Shown: positions 35,547 to 47,826 of the stretch, one piece after another | How the letters are laid out: every line of letters starts with the position of its first letter | How positions within the stretch are numbered: the stretch's first letter is position 1 | NCBI GenBank assembly: GCA_030248295.1 | Contig: JASANH010001421.1 | Coordinates: forward strand, 124,001 to 188,000 | DNA length: 64,000 nucleotides | Direction of reading: 5' to 3' | DNA from: Mesodorylaimus sp. YZB2_4 | Taxonomy: Eukaryota; Nematoda; Enoplea; Dorylaimida; Dorylaimidae | Translations under genes and position numbers: made by a program | Notes under the pieces: generated by a model | Database searches by the model: none | What the model was told of the DNA's origin: nothing | Seen by the model: only the letters and a program-made list of their open reading frames with translations

Positions 35547-35560
35547 GAAGCTTCTCGAAG
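35547..35560. promoter_or_regulatory. Perfect heat-shock-element-like triplet
   Basis: GAAGCTTCTCGAAG has three alternating GAA/TTC units in the HSF spacing, about 350 bases upstream of the DEG/ENaC start codon. It could be chance, since only one site is present. Confidence 0.25.
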
Positions 35561-38500
35561 CTACTCTCCAGTCAAAGAACCAATGTAGCGCGATAATACC
35601 GTTTTTTTTGGGTTTTGCATTGACCCATTAGAACAACCGGGAATAAACCCGGCTAGAACTTTTTTTCCTAAAGCATAATTTAAATTGCATCAAGTAGCTT
35701 TTTAGGGCAAGTTAAAAATTAAGCTCCAGTGCTGCGTTGCGTTCCCGGTTTCTTGGTTCTTACACTGCCTAACTTTTACTTTAGCATTTGTTTATTGTGT
35801 CAATTTTGTTCGCACGAGCAAGCATAAAAGTAAAACCATTTGAAATCTACTTTCTAACATATCAGAATTCAACATATTGACCTTGCTGAATGATTAGGCT
35901 CATCGCCAGATTCTTGAAAAAGCCAATATTGTTAAGACAAAAACATCTTTTCAGAAATGTCAGCGATGACCACGTAAAAAGTGCTACCAAAAATCCGTGA
36001 CGTTCTAGCCAGCAAAACGACCAAACAGGCTAGTGGCCATGCGAATTTGCTCTTGTCTGCTACCTACTGAATATGTACATAGCATAAATTATGATAACAA
36101 TGAGAAATTTTAGCTACTGTACCTTCGCCTACGGTTTTTCTGCCCTCTCGTTTCTAAAGCGTTACTACGTAATTACATCGTTTACTGGTCGCCCACACGC
36201 GGGACTTCTGTTGTCTGAGTGTAACATGAGGCTCTATAAACTTCCCATGACGCAGCCTCTGACCTTGTCAACCACCTTTGCCAAGTGCCACGCTTACTCA
36301 ATGTTTATTATCACCATTATCTGAACCGTAATTACACCATTTTTGGCAAGTTTTCCTGACATTCTGACACTCTCAAGATGCAGCAGGCAAAGCTCAGGTG
36401 TCCCGCATAGGATTAGGATGATCATACAGCTTAACGTTATCGCGTAATCTGCTGTGTGGTGTCTTGATAACTAGCCCTTTTCATCTGGTTAAAACTTTCA
36501 TGATGGAGTCAAGCATTGCTTTCGAACCACCCGCTCATCCCGTATTTCCCATCTTACTCATTTCTCACCCAGTCTGAGCAAAATCTTAGCATGAGGGTGC
36601 AATCTCATAAAATTTTTCTTTTTTTTTCGGAAATCCTCGAAGGCATTTTTCAATCTGGGCCCCCGGGAAACCACGCCCCCTAAATTCTTGGTAAGATTAT
36701 ACCGTAGAAAATACTTCTTTTTTTTCCCCCTCCTTCTCCCCTTTTTCCCACAACCCCCCCCCCCCCCCCTTCTCTTTTCGATTTTTTCTTTTTAATTATC
36801 ACTCCTTCTTTTCTTTCCCTTTTTCCCTCTTTTCCCTTTTTCTTTTTTCTTTTTTTTTCTTTTTTTTTTTTTTATTGCTCAAATCCCCGGATTTCCCCGC
36901 CTTTCAAAACAAATTTCTTCTCTTTTTATATTTATAAAAGGATGTAAATAAAGATAAAAACCGCAAACAACCAAAACCGCTAACCAAAAAAAATTTTTTT
37001 CCTTTTTTAAAAAACTTTTTAAAACATTCTTCCTCCCTTCTTTCTTATACATCATTACAACATTCCTCCCTCTCTTCTTAAATCTGATAAAACAATATAT
37101 AAATATAAAAAAAAAAAAAAAACTTACAAAAGCCGCCTCCCTTTCTCCCCCCCCTCCTCTTCTTCTTCTTTTTTTTTTCTTATTTTTATATCAGAACTCA
37201 GACACGCTAGTAGTAATAAAAAATAAAAAATATTATTAGTAAATTATATTTGTATATGCCAGCACTGAGCCTCTGCCTCTCTTCATTCCCTCAGCGGTCC
37301 TACCGGCAGATCAATCACATAGCGAACTCACTCTTCTGAGCTGCTGTAAGCTCGAGTAAAGGAGGGGTAGTAATTATTCAGGAGCCCCAGGAAAAAATTT
37401 CCTAGAGATGACAATAGCTGTCTGCCTTCTTTTGGTACAGTCTCTTTTCGATGCACCTGATCGTATGCAATGCAACACTCCTGCTGGTTCAGCAAACTGA
37501 TTTCATCCTTTTTTCAGGTTGATTTTACTTCTTTCTTTGCACTTACGAACAACTAGGGACAAGAGAACACCAGATATTTGTTTCTGCAGCATATTATAAC
37601 TGTCGCTGCTCTCGCGATAATGACCGTTCCTCCTTTTCATTGAATCATAACATCACCTTTCAATTCACGATCAGTAACCTTTTTCGCGAATCTTTCTAAA
37701 ACAAGCCACTTTTCCACAGTACCTTCAAGCGCTCTCTCTGCTTTTTATCCCATTCCATTCTCTTCAGCTTTTCTGTGCCTATTAGCTGTATTATATTTAG
37801 TAAGCGTGCAGTAAATGACGCACACTAAATATAAATGCCGGAAATCAGGTGGCATCTTTTCTGTAGAAAAACATCGTTACAATAACTGGGCCTGCTGTAA
37901 ATGTGGAATAATATTACCTTTGGTTCCGCTAAAGTAACCTTGACCCAGATATTGAGTCGTCATATTTACTCCCTAATATTTTCTTGCCAAAACTGAATTT
38001 CCCGTCTATTTCGTTAAAAATTTTTATTCTCGCAACTTTTTCAAATTGATTTTTTCCCAAAACTTTTATCAAAATTTTAATTCTCACCAATCCTTTCTTA
38101 AAATTAAATTTCCTGTGCTCTCTTTCTCAAGATTTTTTCCACGCCGTTTTCTGTGCCAAAATTAAGTCCGCTAGTCTTACCGAGTAGTCAGTCCTCCGCT
38201 ACTTTTTAAAATGCGTGCTATGGTCATATCTTGCATCGGATGCGAAATCGGAGGATACTCGGCGGAATTGCCTTGGAAGTTGCGCAAGACTGCATAGTTT
38301 GCTCGTAGAGATCGAATCCAACTGATCACAGAAGCAAGCAGGATTTTGCACAAAAAATAACAGAAAAATAGTTGATTGACACATTTTTCAGCAGCTTGAA
38401 CAGGGCTGATGAGTGTGTGTGGTGCGCTTTTCATGAAGTCGCACTGCACTTTTCGCTGCTTGATTAAAGCCGCGCCATACGCCAGAGTCGAACTTACAGA

Positions 38501-39056
38501 AATGCGAGGTTTCTGCACTGAATGAACTTACGTAAGAAAAATGAGTTTCAAAGTGCTATACGTGAATAAAAATCGTGCCTTTGCCAAGTTTTATTCAATC
38601 TTTACTGCCGCACATAATTCTGTATATTGAAATCAAGTATTACCTTTGCCTCTCAAAGGCTCTGCCGTCAGAAAATACAATGTAATATCATGACGTCACA
38701 TTGTTCCCCCTGGGCAAGGAGTGCTTCAGATATTTCCTATAAAACTACTGTATTGACCATACACAAGCGTGAGATAAATCGAAGGAAAAATTTTGGTTCA
38801 CTCAGAACTGAAACAGCAGACTGATCAAGTAATACATGCACATAAAAATGTCAACCAGTCTGTCCATATCTTCGGACATATGCACATATTATTGAGTCGC
38901 AAAAAGTAGGGGTCAAAGAAAGCGACACCAGAAGTGCGTGAACACAAAATTAGATGCAAATGTACGTAATCTTTAAATAGTGTTCGCTAACATAGTGTAG
39001 TGCGCCACCAGAGCCACAAACACCCGTATCGTTAGTAAGATACATGGCGCTGCCCT
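35561..39056. other. No recognised gene; AT-rich and low-complexity intergenic DNA
   Basis: A minus-strand stretch at 38177-38380 has an acceptor-like and a donor-like site (CTCG|GTAAGAC) and stays open in two frames, but its product is not recognisable. The middle is a pyrimidine-rich tract listed separately. Confidence 0.35.
36600..37190. repeat. Pyrimidine-rich low-complexity tract, possibly assembly noise
   Basis: About 590 bases are dominated by C and T homopolymers on the plus strand, with a C run near 36760, long T runs near 36860 and an A run near 37110. The composition changes abruptly at both ends. It looks like a collapsed microsatellite or poor base calling rather than ordinary DNA. 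Confidence 0.6.
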
Positions 39057-40667
39057 CTACTTACAAAAAAAATCTTTAACCTCCTTTCTAAAACTAATAC
39101 TGAATTTGTAATAAAGGTAAAAATTAGCGCTTCTTGTCAATAAACCCGCTAAAACTGTGAACCAGTTATCAACAGCGTAAAACATGATTAGCCTCACATA
39201 TCTGTAGACTTCTGCCATGCTGCTGTCAAATCCGATTCCTTTTTCTAGCTCTCGCCTTATGGGGGATAATATAAAAAACACTATTATAGAGAGCTGCGAA
39301 AATAGAAAGAGAGAAGCAAGGACTCCCAGCAGCTTTAGGATGCCTGCAGATTGTTCTTCTACCGCCTGTTGCTGCTGTGATGATGCACTGTCGCTGACAC
39401 GAGTGCGGCGTCTTTGAATGATGTAGAGGCTCGACTGGCAATCGATACTCTGCACGGAGCCGGCAGCTGGGAGCGTCACCCGTCAGGGTGACGTTTCAGC
39501 CATGTACTAGGTCGGAAGACTTGGTGGGCTGCCCTGGGTTTTTGGCGTGGTGCAAAAGCTCCACCGGTCTCTCCCTCCAGTAATACGGACCCAGTCGTAT
39601 TACATTGGTGCGTCGGCGGACCCGACCTTGGTCACCCCTCGTGGTATCCTGGTCTCGTCTCGCCTCCGTCCTTCTGCAGGTGTCCTCGTTCGGGCCTGCC
39701 GGCGGGCGAGAAGGGAGTGATGTAGAGGCTCGACAGGCAATCGATACTCTGCACGGAGCCGGCAGCTGGGAGCGTCACCCGTCAGGGTGACGTTTCAGCC
39801 ATGTACTAGGTCGGAAGACTTGGTAGGCAGCCCTGGGTTTTTGGCGTGGTGCAAAAGCTTTACCGGTCACTCCCTTCAGTAATACGGACCCAGTCGTATT
39901 ACAATGATAACAAGAGCGATTCTAAGGGAAAAGTAGAAAACGGATAAAAACAGGAGCGACCTCACGATCATGGTGACAATGTAAAATGAATTTCGATAAG
40001 TTTGACTCATCCCAAGATCAGTAAGCCCGATAGCATATACCTTGTCACCTTGATCATTCAAAGTTTCAATAATCTGATCAGAAAGAAAAGATCCAATGCA
40101 TCTCAAAAGGGCTACAAGCGAAGTCAAGGCGACCCCTAATACTGTGAACCACTTGCTTTTGTGAAAAGTTTGTTTTGGCTTGCAAATAACTAAAAATCTC
40201 TCAAATCTTAAAATGACAGTGGAAAAGTCTGCTCCCAAGTCCAACAGGTATAGAGCCCGGAATAAGTAAAGCATGCAAATCATGCCTGTATAACTGTACC
40301 GATACAAATTCGGATTAAGAGAACCCCCTGTGTGAGCGTAAGGTATAAACAGAATGTTATAAAGTAGCTCAAAACTTGAAATGGCAAACATCCAACAATA
40401 AAAGCGCTCTTTTTTGACAATGGCCTTACGCCATAGCGATCCTATGCAAAGGGCACATCCTATAACCCCAAACGGGGGAATCCCCAAGTACCCAACATGA
40501 CTTAATTGCGCAAAAATGGTTTGAACTTTGAGGACCATGGCAGAGATCCAGAGCCAATCTGATTTTGAGACGTGCAACCATGGCCAACAGTCATTTGAAT
40601 CATTGATAATCGAAATTTCTCGTGGTTGAAGCCTGAACCATTGAAGGGCTGATAGGTTCGAAGCCAT
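39057..40667 (-). CDS. Rhodopsin-like GPCR interrupted by a 480-bp repeat that may act as an intron
   Basis: Two open segments make one seven-helix receptor. 40667-39903 encodes TM1-TM5, with FERFLVICKPK at the DRY position. 39422-39057 encodes the third intracellular loop (QRRRTRVSDSAS), TM6 (LFLFSQLSIIVFFIL) and TM7 ending SANFYLYYKFSISFRKEVK. Without the insert the protein is about 374 residues, normal for the family. The insert (39423-39902) sits exactly between TM5 and the loop. If the GTAATA at its edge and the TTGCCAG twelve bases before its other end are used as splice sites, the frame is kept and six residues are added. Otherwise the gene is broken after TM5. The ligand is unknown. 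Confidence 0.68.
39423..39902. mobile_element. Dimeric family B insertion with 6-bp target duplication
   Basis: Two near-identical 181-bp units (39423-39603 and 39722-39902) are separated by a unique 118-bp spacer, giving a 299-bp period. The insertion is flanked by AATGAT at 39417-39422 and 39903-39908, which marks recent insertion. Each unit starts GTAGAGGCTCG and ends GTCGTATTAC and has a strong central hairpin GTCACCC/GGGTGAC. No protein is encoded. Confidence 0.82.
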
Positions 40668-42812
40668 TCAGGATTCTTCCAGTGAGACCTAGAAGGCCAA
40701 AAATATCTTCTGGTTAGCTCTTTCAAGCAGGCGCATTAAAATCTGACTATGAAATACTGCACAAAAGGCTGGTCCTCTTTTTCAAATACTATTCGGACAG
40801 ACGTGCCTACAAGACTAGACATACGAGCAGGATATGCCGATCAGCAGCATGGCTTCAAATTAAATATTTCTGTGCCCTGCCCGAGGCATCTGATATTCGC
40901 TCGTAGCTGCTTATTAGCAGATCTTAATCACTCATGTCAGCCACAGTGTGTACTGTATTTAGCTGCCTGCACATAAAAGTGCACTCAGCACAGAATGTTC
41001 CCGAAGAGACAGCAAAGGCGAGTTTCCTCTGTCTCTGGTGCAAAAAGAGACGTCTTATGAGCCAAGACTCTGCTACGGTAGCACGAAAGTTGCGTCTTTT
41101 CTCTCGGCTCGTTTGTGTGTTCACATGGACGAGGATAAATCTTCTGTTTTCCCAAAGGCGCTTTGATAATCTCACCATCACTTGCAACTTTTTGGAGCAT
41201 ACGGTACTAGAAGGAAGAACATGGATTTTTATCCAAAAAAGAGGCCCAATACATTTTTGAGGAATTTTTTTATAACCCACCCACAAAGAGAAATTCTGAT
41301 TGAATATATATTATCAGGTAAATTACAGAAGACATGACAAATCATGATCGATCTGAACTTTTTACAATACGTAATTGTAAGTTATCAAAGATACACCAAA
41401 GATGAGCCAAAACGACAGACATGAATTCTCACCATCTCCTGCTTATCCATCTGATAATTGTGAGCAACACCACTTGAACTCCGTGATATTAGCACGGCCG
41501 TAGGTGTGCACTTTTCTCACAATACGCTCTCCTGCTTCTTCATACCGAGCCCGCTATATGGTCGACGCATTTTGACTCGATCGCTTAATTCAGCCACGGA
41601 CGACCCACCAAATCGAAAATGCGAGCTCTCTCTATAATATTTGCATGGATCTGGAAATTCTTCATTGAATGAATTGAAATTATTACCGTAAATAGTCACA
41701 TATCCTCCGGTCGGGTCTCTTTTGAACCTGACTGTATAGCACTGAGTAACACGTGAGAATTTTTGGTACTCAGATAAAGTTTCCGCTGCCTTTCTATGGT
41801 GGGGGCAGGCTGGGGTAGAAGGGGGGGAATTCATGTGGTTAAAAAAAGTTGCTTGAAAATAAATGCAATTTTCCAGCATTCCTCGATCATACCTCAACAT
41901 TTTTTGCAGCATCCTGTAGTAGTCACAGATGTGTCAATGACAACTAGGAGTGTAGCCGCGAATTTGCAACAATTTGCAATTTAGTGGTAATTTCTCCATT
42001 GCGCAGTGCGTTGAAAGACTGTACGCCTGGAACTTGACAGCAAGCGGAAGCTGAAGCCCCATTCAAGCACACCTCATTTTTTATGCATACTGAATTGAAG
42101 CATTCATTCTGAAACCCGCCTCAATTTAGTTTGATCGCCAGGGTCTTCAGCTAGACAAGCAATTTTTCTAAGACCGTTGCCCTTATGAAGAAAAGTCTCG
42201 CAAGCCAAAATGTTATTAATCTGTTTTTAATTTATGCAAAAGCCGGAGCTTTTTTCGGAAGTGGTAAAAAATACACAATTTGCTTCATGACAACGCCACT
42301 TTTCAAACTCCGCGCAATTTTAATGCGCGGCCAGCAGACATTTTACTCTCCGGTTCATTATGTCATGCCTAGCGCATGTGCACCATCAGTTTCAGGTGCG
42401 CATGTGTCTCACGTGCACCGAACGAGAGCGCTGAATAAATAAAAAGCTGGCAACTAATCGCATAGAAATTTCTAGAAACTGTCAACTCTCTGCTGCCCAG
42501 ATATCGATCCATTCCTTCCTGTCCGCTTGCCTACAGCGCTCCAGTCAAAGTAGCTGCGGTGCCACGAGCAAGTCGTTCATGTTGGGTTAAGATTCGCCTT
42601 CAAATAGAGCGTGAAGTCCGTGCGAGTGGGAGGATTAGGACGTCACTGTCAGAGTAGAGGAGTGACTAACTTGAGACAGGTATCCCTTCTATTCAGCCCG
42701 TGCCTGGTACTGACTATGAGCACCGCTTGCTTTATGTATTTTAGATATTTTGCGTAACCTCGACAGCGAGAATTGACATGGTTGGCGCCTAGCGACGGCA
42801 CTTCAATCATAC
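40668..42812. other. No clear gene; possible weak minus-strand exons
   Basis: Near 42111-41990 a minus-strand segment after GGGTTTCAG encodes cysteine-containing sequence (NECFNSVCIKNEVC). A second possible exon starts after the pyrimidine tract and CAG near 41820. I could not join them in one reliable frame or recognise a family. The bases just before 42813 are probably the ABHD2 promoter and 5' UTR. Confidence 0.25.
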
Positions 42813-45055
42813 ATGGATCAGGCGTACGTGGTGGTCGAAGAGTTCTCCGCTTACAGCACCTATTTTCTATTCCTCGTCGGCTCTTATCTGGTTATCTTCA
42901 AAGTCATGAAGATATTCAGCGTCCCCGAGCCGCCTATGCTAACCTATTCAAAAAGCAGCCCCGATTTAGAGTTGTACGAGGAATCGACCAGTTTCAGTGA
43001 CAAAGAGAAGGGGCGAATTGACGAACTTATTCGAAGGTGTCAATTACTGAACGAGGCGTAAGTTTGTTACATCTTATCCGAAGGGTACCACTGAAAAATG
43101 TTTTTGGTGGGCGCTTCAGATACAGCCCACCGTGGTTATGGGGTCGGAACGGGCATGTGCAAACTGCCGTTTACGGTATTCTTGGTCGTCATACATTCGC
43201 TAGAGTCGGCAAAAAACGACATTATATTAGTTTGAAAGATGGTACTACGGTTACTTTCGACGTTTTCGAACCGGCTCCTGGAAAAGAAAAAGGTGAGTCA
43301 TGGAAACTTGTGGACTTTTTTTGGGGCGATTTGTGCTCTTGTCTCAAGCTCAAGCTCTTCAAGGCAACTTGGAAGGACAAGCCATAATTTACGTATCGTC
43401 GTGCCACACGGCTCTCTTGTTTCAGGTGATATCACTCTAGCCATGTGCCCTGGCATTGGAAGCAGTAGCGAGAGCACCTCGATCCGTCGATGCGTTCATC
43501 ACGCCCAAATGGCTGGTTTCCGATGCGCAGTTTTGAATCATCTAGGCGCTTTGAAAGACGAAAAGTTGACATCGCCGCGAGTATTCAGATATGGTATGTT
43601 TGCTAGCAAATATGCCATCGCTATGTTGAATGCTCTCAATCCACACCTGCATGATGTGCAGGTGGAACGGAAGAATACGATGCCATGGTATGGAAAATTT
43701 TGCATGTGTTTCCAAATACCAAAGTGATCACTGTCGGGTTCAGTATGGGAGCGAATATCGTGACTAAATATTTGGGCGAAAGGGCGTTGCATGGAGTCGA
43801 GGAGGACCGAATTTTAATGGGTATATCTATCTGTCAAGGATACGATGCTGTCAGGTATGTAAACACGCCTGAGTCAATTTTTGTGTTCTTGTACAAACAA
43901 TGATAAGGATATGACACGTCAGGCCCATGCGCTCAATTTGAAATGCCAGGCCTGAACGTGGTTTACCGGATACCACACACAGCTGCTCTCATTCTCTCAT
44001 GATCAAATTTCCGTTTTTAAGGGCTGCAGCTGTTCTGCGCAGTTGGGAAAGTGGTCGTCGCTTTTACGAGTTTATCATGACTGAAAATATGAAAGCAATT
44101 CTTCGCCGTAATTACGACGATGTAGTGCGACCATATGTGGAACAAGGGTTGATCGACGAACGACTGTTGTGGTCGTCAACTAGCTTTTTGGCTTTGGACG
44201 AACATTACAGCAGGTATGTGAGAAATGTGTAGTCATTGATGCTGGATTGGGATGTCGGTTTATGAGACAGGCAGTAACATGTCTGCCATCATTCACTTAC
44301 AATGCTGCAGCTGTGAGGTCTTTGTTTGAACACTCTCTGATTGAATAAGAGTTGCGCGTGTGCCTTGGATATTGAATGGACGAGTCGTGTGTACATTAGC
44401 TTGTTGAGCTTGTATGGAACGATCCAGGCGAGTGTTCATGTTTTACCACATCACCAAACGCTTATGCGCACGCGAGGGTGACTATTCACACTAGGCCTAT
44501 TAAGATAAAAGTGCCGATCTCTTCCTTCAGCATTAGATTTGAGACATACTGTGCTTAGGCAGTCGTATATGCAAATTAAACAAATTTATAACAAGCACAG
44601 CAATCTGAACGATGGATTCGTTTCTTTTCAGGCGTGTTGCTGGCTTTAAGACGTTGCAAGCCTATTACGAATGGTGTAGCTCGATCCACGTTGTCGATAA
44701 AGTATGTTCTCTGAGACACCTTCGCAACGTGCATGCTTTATAAGGATACAATATTTCTAGATAAATATTCCCATGGTATTTCTAAATGCGTTAGACGACC
44801 CGGTCGTTCCACCTGCCTTGTGGCAACCAATCAAGAGGCTTGCAGGTAAGTGCGAATTCCGTATTATTTTTCTTCTAATCAATAAAGCAAGGTTTCTTTG
44901 TAGAATCGAAACCAAATTTTCTTTTCGCTTTGACCAAGCACGGCGGCCATTTGGGTTTTTTGGAAGGCACGTCGTTTGCGCCCAAGAGCGCCACTTGGCT
45001 GGATCGATTAGTTGTACAGTTATCGGATGCTGCTGTCGATCTATACGGGTCTTGA
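42813..45055 (+). CDS. ABHD2: ABHD2 monoacylglycerol lipase (alpha/beta hydrolase)
   Basis: This is a membrane-anchored serine hydrolase of the ABHD1/2/3 group; vertebrate ABHD2 cleaves monoacylglycerols such as 2-arachidonoylglycerol. Eight exons join in phase: 42813-43057, 43120-43292, 43426-43593, 43662-43854, 44022-44213, 44632-44701, 44761-44845 and 44904-45055, giving 425 residues. An N-terminal membrane segment (STYFLFLVGSYLVIF) comes first, then PPWLWGRNGHVQTAVYG, the strand CAVLNHLGALKDEKLTSPR, the nucleophile elbow GFSMGANIVTKYLGE, the acid loop NALDDPVVP and the histidine in HGGHLGFLEG. The Ser, Asp and His triad is complete. Wording such as VLNHLGAL and CQGYDAVR points to ABHD2 rather than ABHD1 or ABHD3. 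Confidence 0.93.
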
Positions 45056-45730
45056 ACGTCATTGCCGACCACTGGTCATTCCAGATTTCTATATAAGCAT
45101 GCCAGAGCTTCTATTCAAACTGCTGTTTATTTCCTGTCAAATATTCTTAAATGCCGTCAAACATAACTAATCACGGTGACTATCAGGTCTGAATGCTTGT
45201 ATGGAGAATACGTCATTTGGAGTGTTCTCTACTGTGCGCCAGTGGTTACACCTTTTTCAACTAATTTTAAAATTTAGTTCAATGAGAATACTACTCCACT
45301 GTAATGAGCGCAGCACCTTTCAGCCTTAGCGTTTTGCCATTTTTTCGTTAGCAGGCTCGCTGGTGATAATCTTGTGTTCATGAAAATGTTTTAAAATATT
45401 TGTTCTATAGTGAAATATAATAATCTCGGTGAAGTAATGACAAAACATATTGTGCGATTCCCAACGCATAAGTAGGAAAATACTTTATATTTGCCTGTTG
45501 CAGATGGCACAACGAACGGTTGCATGGATGGAAATTTAACATTTTGAACTTTCCCGCCGTTTTGTTGTGCATAGGCAACACCATGCAAAAATTTGCCTAC
45601 TTTCGCCACTCATTCATGCATAAAAATAAAAAATTAGGTATCTGTTTAAAATAATCGTGCGGGAAATAAAAATATTAGAATCGATCCTGTTGGTGTAGAT
45701 TTTCCACATGAAATAGGTTCAAACTACAAA
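45056..45730. other. Intergenic; no gene seen
   Basis: AT-rich sequence between ABHD2 and the first MARVEL gene. It presumably holds the ABHD2 3' UTR and the MARVEL promoter. I see no TATA box or repeat. Confidence 0.4.
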
Positions 45731-47826
45731 ATGGCTGGTCTTCCGGTGACAACGAATACAGCAACGACGCCCTCAACCACGACGCGACCAAGTACAACAC
45801 CAATACAGCGAACAAAACCCTTCTTCGATCTCTCACATCTAAGAACACTGGGCGGAATTTTGAAACTAGTTGAACTGGTACGATAGGCGTTTGAATTTTC
45901 CTCATGACTTTTGATTGACTAATCAAAATACGCTGGGAGTTTTGATTAGTTTGGGTTTTTCTTATAGCTTCTGGATTTCATCACTTTCATATGTTGTATA
46001 TCTGGACCAGATCCGAATGCCTCTGACGTGGGTTGGGCAACGTTCGTGTCGGTTACAGCATTTATAGTCACTATGGTCTTGCTCTTGATGTATTTGTTCC
46101 ACGTGATTGAACTGGTCCCCGGCTTGCCATGGCTCTTATTGGTGAGTGAAATCTATGTGCCCAGTCACAGCAACATGCACGTACATGATACCGATTCGAT
46201 TTCAGGAATTTGTGTATTCCGTCATCTGGGTACTGTTCTTTGTGATCGGGTCCAGCTTATTGGCTTCCAAGGCAGCCACTTACGCAGATTGCCAAGCCTA
46301 CGGGGCAGCTGCAGTAAGAAATTACTCGCTTTTAAGAACCATTGCCTTTTAGGATATGCTAACTTGTATACATGACTTCTCTGAGATCCCGATGATAACC
46401 ACACCATTTGCACCCCTACACAAGCCGAGTTCATGGGTGCAATATGACCGCTTCACACTGCGTCTGGGGTCGGTGGCGGGAATTCAAAATTTTGAGGTTT
46501 TTTGTGACCTCAAAAAACGACGACTTCAGACGCTTTGCAATATTTTCACGACCCGTTAGAGTTTTCCAATTTTCTTTTTTTTGAAATGTAGAGCAGTAAT
46601 TTCTGAACAAAATCTTTTTTTAAACTTCAAGATGTGTTTAGATTTTATTAAACAGCATGAAATCAAAGTCGGGGCTGGAGTTCGCTTTGGTGTAAGGTGT
46701 ATAATTTTTGTGCCGCACCTGTTATGGAGGTGAAATTTTTACCGGACATACTTCGATGTTTAGGGTATCTGTGACAAAAATTTTAACTGGGGCCCGAATC
46801 TGGTTATGGCGCAAGAGCGTCGCAAATTTGAGCTATTTGTGAAAAAATCTTGTGTTTTGCACGCGCGCCATGCGAGTGCAAAGTGTGCTACAGTGTTTAG
46901 AAATACTGCCAAGATAGGAACTCATTACCCAATACCCGAACCCTTATTATAACTGTTGTTGAATGCGTATTGCCAGAGATAATCTCACTCAAACATGCCC
47001 CCTCGACCAATTACCTTAAAAAAGAAAATTTTTCAAAAAAATGAAAAATTTGCTGTCTTTGAAGGATTTTTCATAGGAGGGCAGAAGTGTATTGGGTAGA
47101 GTCCTATCTTGGCAGCATTTATGAACACTGTAGCACACTTTACACTCGCATGGCGCGCGTGCAAAAACACGATTTTTTCAAAAATGGCTCAAATTTTCGA
47201 CGCTCTTGCGACATAACCAGATTCGGGCCCCAGTTAAAATTTTTATCACAGATACCCTAGACATCGAAGTATGTCCAGTAAAAATTTCAGCTCCATAACA
47301 GGTGCGGCACAAAAATTATACACCTTACACCAATGCGAACTCCAGCCCCGACTTTGATTTCATGCTGTTTAATAAAGTCTTAACATATCTTGAAGTTTAA
47401 AAAAAGATTTTATTCAGAAATTGGTGCTCTACATTTCAAAAAAAGAAAATTGGAAAACCCTAATGGGTTGTGAAAATATTGCAAAGCGTCTGAAGTCGTC
47501 GTTTTTGAGGTCACAAAAAACCTCACAATTTTGAATTCCCGCCACCGGCCCCAGCCAGACGCAGTGTGAAGCGGTCATATTCCACTCGGGTTGGGTTCAA
47601 ATGGTGTGGTTATCATCGGGATCTCAGGGAAGTCATGTATTCAAGTTACCATATCCTCAGGCAATGGTTCTTAAATTTTACGTTTTTAATCGAAGCTTTT
47701 TAGTTTTTCGGCTTCCTTGCAATGGCGGCGTACGGTTATGATGGCTTCGAGAAGCTGAAGGCCTGGCGAAGAGGCGAATCAGCGCAGGGTGCACCAGCTG
47801 CGTCCAGTGTTGGACGAGCGAGCTGA
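45731..47826 (+). CDS. MARVEL-domain four-helix membrane protein 1
   Basis: Four exons (45731-45877, 45968-46141, 46206-46313, 47704-47826), all joined in phase 0, encode about 183 residues. A Thr/Pro-rich cytosolic N-terminus (TTPSTTTRPSTTP) is followed by four helices: near ILKLVELLLDFITFICCIS, ATFVSVTAFIVTMVLLLMYL, EFVYSVIWVLFFVIGSSLLA and FFGFLAMAAYGYDGFEKL. The layout fits the MARVEL/CMTM/plasmolipin group, which works in vesicle traffic and membrane apposition. The last intron (1.39 kb) contains a long palindromic element. A paralogue with the same intron positions lies at 50993. Confidence 0.8.
46331..47674. mobile_element. 1.34-kb palindromic foldback element in a MARVEL intron
   Basis: The left arm 46331-46935 and the right arm 47089-47674 are inverted copies with high identity, separated by about 150 bases. 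The outer ends read TTTAAGAACCATTGCC in both arms. Shared inner landmarks include GACGACTTCAGACGCTTTGC, CTGGAGTTCGC/GCGAACTCCAG and GCCAAGATAGGA. No coding capacity is seen. It could be a foldback transposon or a recent inverted duplication. Confidence 0.85.
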
